A stretch of DNA of 64,000 bases from Afipia carboxidovorans OM5 (GCF_000218565.1 NC_015684.1:744001-808000), one strand, 5' to 3'. Positions 43,156 through 52,454 are shown, counted from the stretch's first letter. Translations and numbers: made by a program. Notes: generated by a model not told the origin, from the sequence alone.

Positions 43156-44837
43156 TGCCTCGCAGTCTCTTCGTCACGCAGCGCGCGGCGAAGAATTTTT
43201 CCGACGTTGGATTTCGGCAGTTCGGTGCGGAATTCGATGCGCTTCGGAGCCTTGTACTTGCTGAGCCGCTCGACGGCGTAGGCGATCAAGGCGTCTTCGG
43301 TGAGTGCAGGGTCCTTCCTGATGACGAAAGCCTTCACCACCTCGCCGGACTTGCCGTCCGGCACGCCGATCACCGCGCATTCCCGCACGCCGGGGTGGCT
43401 TGCCAGAACCTCCTCGACTTCGTTGGGGTAGACGTTGAAGCCAGACACCAGGATCATGTCTTTCTTGCGATCCACGATCCGCAGATAACCCTCAGGCGTG
43501 AACAGTCCGATATCGCCGGTGCGGAAGTAACCATCGGCCGTCATCGCCTGCGCGGTTTCCTCCGGTCTGTTCCAGTAGCCCTGCATCACCTGCGGGCCGC
43601 TGGCGCAGACTTCGCCGCGTTCGCCGAGCGGCACTTCGTTATCCGTATCATCGCGGATCGAGATCAATGTCGAGGGTACCGGCAGGCCGACGGTGCCGTT
43701 GAAGTCCTCGATGTCGGAGGGATTGCAGGTCAGCACCGGCGAGGTTTCCGACAGGCCGTAGCCTTCGGCGATGGCGCAGCCGGTGCGCTTCTTCCATTCC
43801 TCGGCGACGGCGCGCTGCACCGCCATGCCGCCGCCCGCGCAGGCGATGAGGCCGCTGAAGTCGATCTCGTCGAAGCCCGGCGCATGCAGCAGCGCGTTGT
43901 AGAGCGTGTTGACGGCGGGCAGGCTGTGAACGCGGTAGCGTTTCAATTCCTTGATGAAGCCCGGAATGTCGCGCGGGTTGGGAATCAAAAGGCTCGCGCC
44001 GCCCGCACGCAGCGTCAGCAGGAAACAGGCGCTGAGCGCGAAGATATGATAGAGCGGCAGCGCGCAGACCTGCAGAAACTGGCCGTCGACGGGCTTTTTC
44101 TTCAGTGCCGGCTGCAGCCATGCATCGTTCTGCAGCACGTTGGCGACGATGTTGCGATGAAGCAGCACCGCGCCCTTGGCGATGCCGGTGGTGCCGCCGG
44201 TGTATTGCAGGAAGGCGATGTCGTCCGGGCCGAGCGTGGGCCGCTTGAACGGCACCTTACACCCGCGCGTCAGCGCATCGTTGAAGCCCACCGCGCCGGG
44301 CAGCGAGAACGCAGGCACCATTTTCTTGACGTGGCGCACGACGAAATTGACGAGCCATCCCTTCATGCCCATCAGATCGCCCAGCGTTGCGACAATGACA
44401 TGACGCATCGCGGTTTCGGCGTGCACCTTCTCCAGCGTGTGCGCGAAGTTCTCCAGAACGATGATCGCTTCGGCACCGCTGTCGTTCAACTGCACTTCGA
44501 GTTCGCGCGGCGTGTAGAGCGGATTGATGTTCACGGCGACATAACCCGCGCGCAAAATCGCGGTTGAGGCGATCGGATGCTGCAGCACGTTCGGCATCAT
44601 GATGCCGACGCGCGCGCCAGGGCTGAGCTTGAGGCTTTGCAGATAGGCGGCGAGCGCTGCGGAACACGCGTTGTACTCGCGATAGCTGAGCGAGGTGCCC
44701 ATGCAGGTGAACGCGGTACGGTCAGCGTAGGTCTTGAGGCTCTCTTCGATCAGATCGACCAGCGAGGCGTAACGGCTCGTGTCGATCTCCGCTGGAACGC
44801 CGGGCGGATAACTCTTGAGCCAGACACGTTCCATCAT
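43152..44837 (-). CDS. fadD: Long-chain fatty acid-CoA ligase
   Basis: The 561-residue adenylate-forming enzyme has the AMP-binding motif YTGGTTGIAKGA, GYGLSETSPV and the C-terminal hinge/lysine region RIVDRKKDMILVSGFNVYP, the FadD-type sequence. It activates fatty acids as acyl-CoA at the membrane. It is followed by the overlapping DUF924 gene. Confidence 0.93.
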   Translation of the reverse strand: MMERVWLKSYPPGVPAEIDTSRYASLVDLIEESLKTYADRTAFTCMGTSLSYREYNACSAALAAYLQSLKLSPGARVGIMMPNVLQHPIASTAILRAGYVAVNINPLYTPRELEVQLNDSGAEAIIVLENFAHTLEKVHAETAMRHVIVATLGDLMGMKGWLVNFVVRHVKKMVPAFSLPGAVGFNDALTRGCKVPFKRPTLGPDDIAFLQYTGGTTGIAKGAVLLHRNIVANVLQNDAWLQPALKKKPVDGQFLQVCALPLYHIFALSACFLLTLRAGGASLLIPNPRDIPGFIKELKRYRVHSLPAVNTLYNALLHAPGFDEIDFSGLIACAGGGMAVQRAVAEEWKKRTGCAIAEGYGLSETSPVLTCNPSDIEDFNGTVGLPVPSTLISIRDDTDNEVPLGERGEVCASGPQVMQGYWNRPEETAQAMTADGYFRTGDIGLFTPEGYLRIVDRKKDMILVSGFNVYPNEVEEVLASHPGVRECAVIGVPDGKSGEVVKAFVIRKDPALTEDALIAYAVERLSKYKAPKRIEFRTELPKSNVGKILRRALRDEETARQ

Positions 44838-45006
44838 TCCCCCCGATTCTGCGACGGCCCGACTATCGGAGAGCGGCCCTGTCGAAGCAAGGCATATGGC
44901 CCACGTGCCCGCATGCCGCGCGCAACATTTTGCCGCGCCGTCGGCGAGGCCGTCCCGCTCAGAATAATTTCAGAGTCGGATCGCTCAGGTGAAGAGTTCT
45001 CTCCGA

Positions 45007-45089
45007 GTCATTCCCGCGCATGCGGGAATCCACACTTCAAAGACTCCATGCTTCAAAGACCGGGTCCCCGCCTTCGCGGGGACGACCGG
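45007..45089. repeat. REP-like palindromic intergenic element, copy 4
   Basis: The hairpins TTCCCGC-GCAT-GCGGGAA (45011-45028) and GTCCCCGC-CTTC-GCGGGGAC (45064-45083) are flanked by GTCATTCCC-type ends. This copy differs in sequence from copies 1 and 3 but has the same twin-hairpin layout. The rest of 44838-45118 shows no gene. Confidence 0.7.
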
Positions 45090-45118
45090 TGGGTGATCCA
45101 ATGGCGACGAATCACCCT

Positions 45119-46597
45119 TTACGTCTTGGGCGCGGAGTCTTTTTGCGAGGCGGTGGGCTTTGGTTTCGGCTTTGCCGGAGCGGCTGCGGCCGGCTTCGGC
45201 GCCGGGTGAGCGGCGGGTTTGGCTGCCGGTTTCGCGGCCGGTTTTGCCGCGGGCTTCGCAGCAGGTTCGGATGCGGAGGCCGTCGCATGCTTGGTCTTGC
45301 CCGATGCCGCCGGTTTCGGCGCGGCGTGCTTTGATGCCGCCGGCTTGCTGTCCTGCTTGGCTTCCTGCTTCTCGGGCTTGTGAGCGGCGGGCTTCTTCGC
45401 GGTCTTCGCAGCCTTGCGGCGCTTCTTGTGAGCAGCGATGCTCGCGGCCTGCCGCGCGCTTTCCTCGGCGTCCGCTGCAATCAGCGCGGAGCCGGTGCGC
45501 GCCGGGCCGGTGTAGACGATCACCGGCTGCGCGAGAACGGCCGGCACCGAGAGAATGTCGGACGCCTTGATGTTGGTCTGCAGCTTCGCAAGCGCGTAGG
45601 TCGGATTGGCGACGTCGCTCTGATTGTCGAGCGTGATCTCGATATCGTCGTCCTCATCCTCGGCGGCGGGGCGCTTGCGGTGCGGCCCGCAGACCTGATC
45701 GCGCAGGTTCGGCGGCAGCGCATCGACCGGCGGCAACTGCTCGACGGTGCCGAGCGAGGGCTTCAGCCAGGCGAGCTTGCTGCCGTTGAATCCCTTCTCG
45801 AGAAGCTGCGCGGCCTTGACCGTGCGCTGCGCCGACGACGAGGCGCCAAGCACGACGGCGATCAGATGGCGGTCGTTGCGCGTGGCGCTGGCGACAAGGT
45901 TGAAGCCCGAGGCGCAGATGAAGCCGGTCTTGAGACCATCGGCGCCGGGATAGCGGCCGATCAGCTTGTTGAAGTTATGCGTGATGCGACGGCCGAATTT
46001 GATGCCGGGCAGATGCGCGTAATACTGATACTCTGGCAGGTCACGATAGAACGCGCGCGAGAGAATGCCGAGGTCGCGCGCCGAGGAGATCTGGCGGTCG
46101 TCGGGCAGGCCGTTCGGGTTGACGTAGTGCGTCTGCGTCATGCCGAGCTGCCGTGCGGTCTCGTTCATCAGGGCGCTGAAACCATCGACCGAGCCGCCGA
46201 CGCCTTCGGCGAGCACGACGGCCATGTCGTTCGCCGACTTCACCATCATCATCTTCAGCGCGTTATCGACGGTGACCTGCGTGCCGGCGGGGAAGCCCAT
46301 CTTCGAGGGCGCCTGCGACAGCGCATTCGGCGACACCGTGAGGAGCGTGTCGAGGTTGATGCGGCCCTGCTTCACCGCCGACAGCGTGACATAGGCGGTC
46401 ATGATCTTGGTGAGCGACGCCGGATACCACGGCTGTGTCGCGTTGGTCGCCTGCAGCACCTTGCCGGAGCTTGCATCGATCAGGAGATAGGCTTCGGCCT
46501 GCGCGGGGCGCGCCCAGAGCGACAACGACAGCGCAGCGGCGATTGCGATCAGCCAAATGCGAAACGCGCCGGAATGACGAAGAGCAAGATCAGTCAC
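45119..46597 (-). CDS. dacA: D-alanyl-D-alanine carboxypeptidase (S11) with long Lys-Pro-Ala-rich tail
   Basis: The 492-residue exported protein has a signal peptide ending RPAQAEA and an S11 transpeptidase domain (about 30-265) with SxxK (ASLTKIM), SxN (SANDMAV) and KTG (LKTGFIC). It trims the terminal D-Ala of peptidoglycan stems. After a linker, the last 110 or so residues are a highly basic low-complexity tail built of AAKP/PAAK repeats, in place of the usual PBP5 C-terminal anchor. The start appears to be GTG. Confidence 0.92.
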   Translation of the reverse strand: MTDLALRHSGAFRIWLIAIAAALSLSLWARPAQAEAYLLIDASSGKVLQATNATQPWYPASLTKIMTAYVTLSAVKQGRINLDTLLTVSPNALSQAPSKMGFPAGTQVTVDNALKMMMVKSANDMAVVLAEGVGGSVDGFSALMNETARQLGMTQTHYVNPNGLPDDRQISSARDLGILSRAFYRDLPEYQYYAHLPGIKFGRRITHNFNKLIGRYPGADGLKTGFICASGFNLVASATRNDRHLIAVVLGASSSAQRTVKAAQLLEKGFNGSKLAWLKPSLGTVEQLPPVDALPPNLRDQVCGPHRKRPAAEDEDDDIEITLDNQSDVANPTYALAKLQTNIKASDILSVPAVLAQPVIVYTGPARTGSALIAADAEESARQAASIAAHKKRRKAAKTAKKPAAHKPEKQEAKQDSKPAASKHAAPKPAASGKTKHATASASEPAAKPAAKPAAKPAAKPAAHPAPKPAAAAPAKPKPKPTASQKDSAPKT

Positions 46598-46785
46598 GCT
46601 GAAGTCCGGTTCGTTGATGCGCCAATGGACGGGCGCGAGAAAAGGCCCGGTTCTGTGAAGGCCCTGTCAGGATGGAACGGTGCCGCAAACCTATACCGGC
46701 TTGGGCGCGGGAGAAAGCCCGTCCGCATCCTTTTGCGAGCCTATCCGCCATGAACTGGGCCAAATTTCGTCATCGCGCGAATTTG

Positions 46786-48582
46786 TCAGGATTTCGTGTC
46801 CGCAACAGGCAATTCCGCGCGGTTATTCTCCTGCACCATGAATTGTGCGCGGGCGAGTTCGGCGAAATATCCACCGTGCGCGACGAGTTCGTCGAAAGTT
46901 CCACTCTCGATCACGCGGCCCTTGTCGAACACCAGAATGCGCGTGGCATTGCGGATGGTGGAGAGGCGATGGGCAATCACGAACGCGGTGCGGCCCTGCA
47001 TCACGGTGTCGAGCGCAGCGTTGACCTTGGCTTCGGTCACGGCGTCGAGCGCGCTGGTCGCCTCATCGAGAATGAGGATCGGCGGATTTTTCAGAAGTGC
47101 GCGCGCAATCGAGATGCGCTGGCGCTCGCCGCCGGAGAGCATGCGCCCGCGCTCGCCGGCGTTGGTGTCGAATTTCTGTTCGCTGCGCTCGATGAAGTCG
47201 AGGGCCTGTGCGCCCGCCGCGGCCGCGCGCAGTTCTTCGTCGGTCGCATCCGGCTTGCCGACGCGCAAATTCTCCGCGATTGAGCGATTGAACAGCAGTG
47301 CTTCCTGAAACACCACGCCGATGTTCCGGCGCAGCGCCGCAAGCGTGATGGTGCGGATGTCCATGCCGTCGATCTTGATGGCGCCCGATTGCGGATCGAA
47401 GGCGCGATGCAAAAGCGCGATCGCGGTGGATTTGCCCGCGCCGGTCTCGCCGACCAGCGCGATGGTCTCGCCCGGCAGCGCGGTGAAGGAGACATCGGCG
47501 ACGGCGGGCTTCTTGCCGTCATAGGAGAACGAGACGTTATCGAATTCGACGAGGCCGCGCAGGCGGCCGGGATCGATCGCGTCGGGGCGGTCGCGCACCG
47601 CGGGCACGGCGTCGAGCACGTCGAAGAATTCCTGCAGCCGCGGCGCTTCCATGAAGATGCTGTTGATGAAGCCGACCACCTGCTCGAGCTTCTGGATCAG
47701 CATGGTGGCGAAGGAAACGAACATCACGATCTCGCCGACGCTGGCGAGGCCCTGCTGATGTAAAAAGATGCCGACGACGAAGATCGCGAGAATGGTGATG
47801 GTGGTCGAGGCGCGCGTCATCACCACGACGAGCGCCCACCACGACAGTACCGGCAGTTGCGCCGAGAGAAGTTTGTCGGCGACGCCGCGCAGCCCCTGCA
47901 CCTCGGCCTCGACCCGCACGAAGCTTTGCACCAGCGCGACGTTGCCGAGTGCATCGGAGGCGCGGGCGGCGAGGTCGCCGTAATGGGATTCGACCTCCAT
48001 CTGCAGCGAATAGGTCTTGCGCACCACGAGCGTCGTCAGCGCGGTGAAGACGATGCACAGCGTGAACAGGATGCCGGCAAGCCGCCAGTTGATGTAGAAG
48101 GCGAGCGGCAGCAGCACGACGAGCGAGAGCACGGCCGCGAAGTGCTCGCGGAAGAATGACAGCCACAGCCGCCATAGCGCATCGGTGCCTTGCAGCATCA
48201 CCTTCATCAGCCGGCCCGAATGGGTGCCGGTGTGGAAGGTGAGCGGCAGTTGCATGATGTGGTCGAAATAGCTCGTCAGCACCGCCTGCCGCTGCCGGTG
48301 CGACAGGCGGTCGGCGTGCCAGGCGACGATAGCGTTGCAGACGATGGTGAAGAGGCCGAAGCCGACCCATGCGGCAAGGAGCGGCCACGGGGATTGCACC
48401 GACGCTGCGATGCCGCCGGTCGAGGGGCTTGCGGACAGCACGTCGATGATGCGGCCGAACAGCACCGGTTCGGCGAACTGCGCGGTGGCGAGCAGGAGGT
48501 TCGCGAACGCCAGCACCCAGGCAAGCCGGGCCTCGTCGCCGAGCTGATCGAGGACACGCAGATAAAGACGGACAAGAGCCAT
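46786..48582 (-). CDS. ndvA: ABC exporter, transmembrane plus ATPase in one chain (cyclic beta-glucan exporter NdvA/ChvA-like)
   Basis: The 598-residue half-transporter has six membrane helices (about 20-300) and a C-terminal ATPase: Walker A GETGAGKST, signature LSGGERQR, Walker B ILILDEATSALD and H-loop IAHRLST. Length and the N-terminal MALVRLYLRVLDQLG resemble NdvA/ChvA, which export cyclic beta-glucan to the periplasm in rhizobia. No glucan synthase adjoins it. The start at 48582 was preferred to an upstream one adding 30 unlike residues. Confidence 0.85.
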   Translation of the reverse strand: MALVRLYLRVLDQLGDEARLAWVLAFANLLLATAQFAEPVLFGRIIDVLSASPSTGGIAASVQSPWPLLAAWVGFGLFTIVCNAIVAWHADRLSHRQRQAVLTSYFDHIMQLPLTFHTGTHSGRLMKVMLQGTDALWRLWLSFFREHFAAVLSLVVLLPLAFYINWRLAGILFTLCIVFTALTTLVVRKTYSLQMEVESHYGDLAARASDALGNVALVQSFVRVEAEVQGLRGVADKLLSAQLPVLSWWALVVVMTRASTTITILAIFVVGIFLHQQGLASVGEIVMFVSFATMLIQKLEQVVGFINSIFMEAPRLQEFFDVLDAVPAVRDRPDAIDPGRLRGLVEFDNVSFSYDGKKPAVADVSFTALPGETIALVGETGAGKSTAIALLHRAFDPQSGAIKIDGMDIRTITLAALRRNIGVVFQEALLFNRSIAENLRVGKPDATDEELRAAAAGAQALDFIERSEQKFDTNAGERGRMLSGGERQRISIARALLKNPPILILDEATSALDAVTEAKVNAALDTVMQGRTAFVIAHRLSTIRNATRILVFDKGRVIESGTFDELVAHGGYFAELARAQFMVQENNRAELPVADTKS

Positions 48583-48768
48583 GAGGGCCTGAACGGAGGG
48601 CTTAATGCGGGCCCGGGAGGAGGGCCAAAGCCGGTGTTGACCGACTTTGACAAACCTCCCTGCGTCGCACAAGCGACAGACGACGTTGGGCGTTGGAAAT
48701 GCCCCAGCTTCTGCGAGGCTCTGGGCGCTTTACGGGGCTGCCTGACCGGCCGCTTGATTGGCGGTTTG

Positions 48769-48793
48769 GGAACCCCATGTATTCCGGGACGTT
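48769..48793 (+). promoter_or_regulatory. Exact sigma-EcfG promoter (GGAAC-N16-CGTT) for the Tyr/Gly-rich secreted protein
   Basis: GGAAC at 48769-48773 and CGTT at 48790-48793 have a 16-base spacer. The ATG at 48827 lies 34 bases after the -10, with AAGGAGGG in between as ribosome-binding site. It is more than 26 kb from phyR. Confidence 0.78.
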
Positions 48794-48826
48794 TCGTTAT
48801 CATGCTCACCCCGAAGGAGGGCCGAG

Positions 48827-49243
48827 ATGGCATTTCCGATGGCGTTTCCGACCAAATCGATCTCGTTGACGGGCAAGCTCGCAGCCTGCGCGCTGGCGGC
48901 ATCGATGTTCGTCGCGGTGTCGGCGCAAAGCCCGGCTCAGGCCGCGTCCGACGGACTGTCGCGTGCGCCGGTCGCGATCACGGGCGCCTCTGCGGCGCTC
49001 ACCGATGTGAGCGCGCGGGCGGCGAAACGCTCCCGTCCCGCACGGCGCGCCCATCGCCGTAACGATGCCGCCGCTGCCGCGATCTTCGGCATGGCCGCCG
49101 GCGCGATCGGCTCGGCCATAGCGGAATCGCGCCGCCGCGACTATTACCGGGACAATTACTACTACGGCGGCGATCCCTATTACGGGCGTCCGTATTACGG
49201 CGGGCCAGGCTATTACGGCGGCTACCGCTATTACCCGTATTGA
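48827..49243 (+). CDS. Small secreted protein with Arg-rich centre and Tyr/Gly-rich tail, probable EcfG target
   Basis: The 138-residue protein has a signal peptide (SLTGKLAACALAASMFVAV to AQAAS), an Arg/Ala-rich stretch (RAAKRSRPARRAHRRN), a Gly/Ala hydrophobic segment (AIFGMAAGAIGSAIA, possibly a glycine-zipper-like membrane-inserting helix) and a tail of about 35 residues dominated by Tyr, Gly, Asp and Pro (YYGGDPYYGRPYYGG). No catalytic motif is seen. The start is fixed by AAGGAGGG, and the exact EcfG promoter implies a stress-induced envelope protein. Confidence 0.8.
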   Translation: MAFPMAFPTKSISLTGKLAACALAASMFVAVSAQSPAQAASDGLSRAPVAITGASAALTDVSARAAKRSRPARRAHRRNDAAAAAIFGMAAGAIGSAIAESRRRDYYRDNYYYGGDPYYGRPYYGGPGYYGGYRYYPY

Positions 49244-49370
49244 TCGGCCCGTTGCGTGAGCGTCCGGCTGCGATGGTTGTCGCGGCCGGATGTATCGTGC
49301 GCCGGATGTCATTGCCCGGCGTCCACCGTTCGTTAACCTTGTGGCGACGTGGTTCGTTTAACTTCACAAC

Positions 49371-49772
49371 ATGAGTGATTCGCTGGAGCGGCTATACCGT
49401 GCGGTGATCGCCGCGCGCACCCTTGACCCCGCCGCTTCGCGGACGGCGAAGCTGTTTCAGCGCGGGCCCGAGAAGATGGCCAAGAAGCTCGCCGAGGAAG
49501 CGATCGAAGTCGTGATCGATGCGGTCGGCGGACGGCAGGATGCGGTCATCCGCGAGAGCGCCGACCTTCTCTACAATCTGACGGTGCTGTGGGCGCAGGC
49601 CGGCATCTCGCCGCAGGATATCTGGGACGAGATGGATCGCCGCGAGCAGGCGCAGGGCATTGCCGAAAAATTGCCAAAGTCGAAAGCCGCCGGCGGTCGC
49701 GGGCCTGTTCCGGTTGCCCCCCGTCACAAGGCGATCGTCGCGCCTGTGCTCCCGCGCCGGGTTGGCGGCTGA
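49371..49772 (+). CDS. hisE: Phosphoribosyl-ATP pyrophosphatase
   Basis: The 133-residue protein begins with the all-alpha MazG-like HisE domain: KLFQRGPEKMAKKLAEEAIEVVID carries the acidic metal-binding helix, followed by ESADLLYNLTVLWAQAG. It removes pyrophosphate from phosphoribosyl-ATP in step 2 of histidine synthesis. A C-terminal extension of about 25 residues exceeds the usual length of about 107. No other his gene is in the window. Confidence 0.93.
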   Translation: MSDSLERLYRAVIAARTLDPAASRTAKLFQRGPEKMAKKLAEEAIEVVIDAVGGRQDAVIRESADLLYNLTVLWAQAGISPQDIWDEMDRREQAQGIAEKLPKSKAAGGRGPVPVAPRHKAIVAPVLPRRVGG

Positions 49773-49822
49773 TCGATCATGTCGTGCATGGACAAATGCG
49801 CGCGCGCGTGGTTCATCGCGGC

Positions 49823-50404
49823 ATGCTGAGACGGATCTACGACTGGTGCATCGCCGCCGCCGACAAGCCCTACGCGCTGTGGTTGATGGCAGCAGTGTCT
49901 TTTGCGGAAAGCTCGTTCTTTCCCGTTCCCCCGGACATCATGCTGATCCCGATGGCGCTTGCGAGGCCGCAGCGCGCCTGGATCTATGCGATGGTCTGCA
50001 CCATCGCCTCGGTGACGGGCGGCGTGCTCGGCTATGCGATCGGCGCGCTGCTCTATGACTCGGTCGGGCAGTGGCTGATCCAGCTCTACGGCTACGGCAA
50101 TCAGGTCGACGCCTTCCGCGCCTCCTATGCGGAGTATGGCGCGTGGATCATCCTGCTCAAGGGTCTGACGCCGATCCCCTACAAGATCGTCACCATCACC
50201 TCGGGTTTTGCCGGATACGATATCTGGCTGTTCGTGCTGTTCTCGGTGATCACCCGCGGCGGGCGCTTCTTCGTCCTCGCCGTGCTGCTCAACCGCTACG
50301 GTGCGACGATCCGCCACCATATCGAGAAGCGTCTCGGTTTCTGGGTCACGATCGGTGCCATCGTGCTGGTGCTGGGTTTCGTCGCGGCGCTCTGGCTGTT
50401 CTGA
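49823..50404 (+). CDS. DedA/VTT-family (YqaA-like) membrane protein
   Basis: The 193-residue polytopic protein has SNARE-associated/VTT features: AESSFFPVPPDIMLIPMALARPQRA (re-entrant loop with the Phe-Pro-Pro pattern), a second conserved loop LLKGLTPIPYKIVTITSGFAG and terminal helices. Relatives are implicated in lipid-carrier or phospholipid translocation. The start at 49823 follows a weak ribosome site; an in-frame ATG at 49796 would add nine residues. It follows hisE by 50 bases. Confidence 0.88.
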   Translation: MLRRIYDWCIAAADKPYALWLMAAVSFAESSFFPVPPDIMLIPMALARPQRAWIYAMVCTIASVTGGVLGYAIGALLYDSVGQWLIQLYGYGNQVDAFRASYAEYGAWIILLKGLTPIPYKIVTITSGFAGYDIWLFVLFSVITRGGRFFVLAVLLNRYGATIRHHIEKRLGFWVTIGAIVLVLGFVAALWLF

Positions 50405-50463
50405 CCATCGCGGAACGTTGCGGACTTCCTTGCGCGGCGGCGCAGGGAAGCTATGGTCGGTGC

Positions 50464-51129
50464 ATGAGACGATGGGTCGGATATCTCGGCATCCGCAGTT
50501 GCCGCGCCGCGGCCGGTCTCGTGGTGTGCGGCGCGTTTTTGGGTGGCGCTCTCCCTGCGCTTTCGCAGTCCTTCGCACCGGGTGCAGAGTCGGCGGCTCC
50601 GGCTGCGAATGCACCGGTCACGTCCGCTCCACTGGCGCCGGTGACGGGCGCGCCTGCATCGCCAGCTCCTCAAGCCGGAGCGCCCCTGACACAGGCGGCT
50701 CCGCCTCCTGCGCCTCAGCCTCCCGCGCCTCAAATGGGGACACCCCCTCCGCGCTCCGGCAGTTCGGGATTTGTCGAAGAGCTCGGCAAGCTTCTCAAGG
50801 ATTCGGCTTCGCACCTCTCCTCGGGCCTGAAGGGGTCGCAGAAGACGCTGGAAGACTTCAACGCCAAAACCAAGTCCGCAACCGATGGCCTGACGAAAAT
50901 GCAATCGGTCACGACCGGCCGCGCGGCCTGTCCTGTCGCGGCCAACGGCGCGCCGGATTGCAACACGGCCGCCGAGACGTTGTGCAAGGCGAAGGGGTTC
51001 GCCCACGGCAAGAGCCTCGATATCGAGACCGCCGAAAAATGCTCGGCGCGGGTCTACATCTCGGGCCGCACCGGCGCGCCGGGCGAGTGCCGCACCGAGA
51101 ATTTTGTGACGCGGGCGCTATGCCAGTAG
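50464..51129 (+). CDS. Secreted protein of unknown function with Pro/Ala-rich linker and Cys-rich C-terminus
   Basis: The 221-residue protein has a signal peptide (about 1-35, ending ALSQS), a disordered Ala/Pro-rich region (about 38-95), a helical segment (EELGKLLKDSASHLSSGLKG) and a C-terminal domain (about 145-221) with six Cys: RAACPVA, PDCNTAAETLCKAKG, EKCSARVY, GECRTE and the final ALCQ. The Cys-rich part probably folds with disulfides in the periplasm. No known domain is recognised. Confidence 0.78.
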   Translation: MRRWVGYLGIRSCRAAAGLVVCGAFLGGALPALSQSFAPGAESAAPAANAPVTSAPLAPVTGAPASPAPQAGAPLTQAAPPPAPQPPAPQMGTPPPRSGSSGFVEELGKLLKDSASHLSSGLKGSQKTLEDFNAKTKSATDGLTKMQSVTTGRAACPVAANGAPDCNTAAETLCKAKGFAHGKSLDIETAEKCSARVYISGRTGAPGECRTENFVTRALCQ

Positions 51130-51388
51130 GCAGTCGCGGCGGGTGAACGCGCGTCCCTCGGCGGTGTCCTGTTATTCCGCATTGCAGCACGAACGGTCAT
51201 GACAATGCGCGAGTGCGTCGCAACACTTCCTAAACCGCATGGGTATATGCATACACTTACTTATAGTGAGTCCGGGGCCTGCAGCGGTTTCGGGCGCATG
51301 CGGGTGCTCAACTCGCGCAAACCGGCCTTCTGGCGTCCTGCGCGCAGATTTCGCGCGGGGATCATTTGACAGTTTCAGACCGCGGGTC

Positions 51389-52447
51389 ATGGCAAGAATT
51401 GCGCAGGATGACATGGATTTCGAGTCCGCGAAGGAGATCGCGGAGCGTGCCATGCTTCATATGCTCCGGGAAAACGTCCCGGCCACGCCGAACAATTTCA
51501 CCGTCTGGTTCAACTACTGCCTCGGCACGCCGCCCGATCTGAAGCGCACCATCGACATTCTGGTCGGCAACAAGCGCAAGTTCGACAGCTTTGTCTGCGA
51601 CGACCTGCGTACGATGTATATGGCGACGCCCGGTGTTCACGCGCCCGCGGCGCAGAACATCTCCGAGCAGCTCAGTCAGGTGATGGCTCAGGCGCAGCAA
51701 TATCTCGCGACTGCCATCACCGACAACCGCGACCACATCCGCGAGATCGACGGCGTCGCCACCCGCGCCGATCAGGGCATCGATCCGCGCGCGCTGATCG
51801 AGGCGTTGATGGCGGCACTGGCAAGCGCCGCAAGCCGCGCCTCGATCCTCGAGACCAATTTCACCGAAGCCTCGCAGGAGCTCGACACCATTCGCGGCTC
51901 GCTGCGCGATGCCGAGGAGCGCGCCAAGACCGATACGCTGACCTCGCTGCCGAACCGCCGGGCGCTGGAGGAATTCTTCCGTGCCGCACAGATGCGGGCG
52001 ATGGAGGTCGAGGACCCGCTGAGCCTGTTGATGCTCGATATCGATCACTTCAAGAAGTTCAACGACACCTACGGCCACAATGTCGGCGATCAGGTCATCC
52101 GCCTGATCGCGAGCGTGCTGCGCGAGCGGGTGCGGGAGAACGATCTGCCGGCACGCTACGGCGGCGAGGAGTTGATCGCGGTTCTGCCGGGTGCCGACCT
52201 TGCGACCTGCCGCGCGGTGGCGGAGCGGATTCGCGAGACCGTCGCGGGTTGCCATCTCACCCGCCGCTCGACCGGGGAATCGCTGCCGGACATTTCCGTC
52301 TCGGTCGGCGTGGCGCAATTCCGCCCCGGCGAATCCATGGCCTCGCTGATCGAGCGTTGCGACCGCGCGCTCTACAAGGCGAAGGCGTCCGGCCGCAACT
52401 GCGTCATCACCGAAGACGATCTCACCGACGCTGACTGCGCGGCTTGA
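51389..52447 (+). CDS. Diguanylate cyclase (GGDEF domain)
   Basis: The 352-residue protein has a cytoplasmic helical N-terminal region (about 1-165) containing ENVPATPNNFTVWFNYCLG, a pattern found before GGDEF domains in related bacteria. A coiled linker follows, then a GGDEF domain (about 185-345): metal-binding LMLDIDHFKKFND and active-site RYGGEEL. No RxxD inhibitory site is obvious before GGEEL (the preceding residues are ENDLPA). It makes cyclic di-GMP, and no EAL domain is attached. ATG at 51389 is preferred; 51413 is an alternative. Confidence 0.92.
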   Translation: MARIAQDDMDFESAKEIAERAMLHMLRENVPATPNNFTVWFNYCLGTPPDLKRTIDILVGNKRKFDSFVCDDLRTMYMATPGVHAPAAQNISEQLSQVMAQAQQYLATAITDNRDHIREIDGVATRADQGIDPRALIEALMAALASAASRASILETNFTEASQELDTIRGSLRDAEERAKTDTLTSLPNRRALEEFFRAAQMRAMEVEDPLSLLMLDIDHFKKFNDTYGHNVGDQVIRLIASVLRERVRENDLPARYGGEELIAVLPGADLATCRAVAERIRETVAGCHLTRRSTGESLPDISVSVGVAQFRPGESMASLIERCDRALYKAKASGRNCVITEDDLTDADCAA

Positions 52448-52454
52448 GCCAAGC

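Noticed and set aside
45119..45450. Frameshifted or artefactual end of the D,D-carboxypeptidase
   Set aside because: The Lys-Pro-Ala tail stays in one open frame to a normal stop, and low-complexity tails of this type are known; no frameshift evidence.
50404..50463. EcfG-like promoter upstream of the six-Cys secreted protein
   Set aside because: GGAAC occurs, but the expected -10 position reads CGCG, so the match fails.
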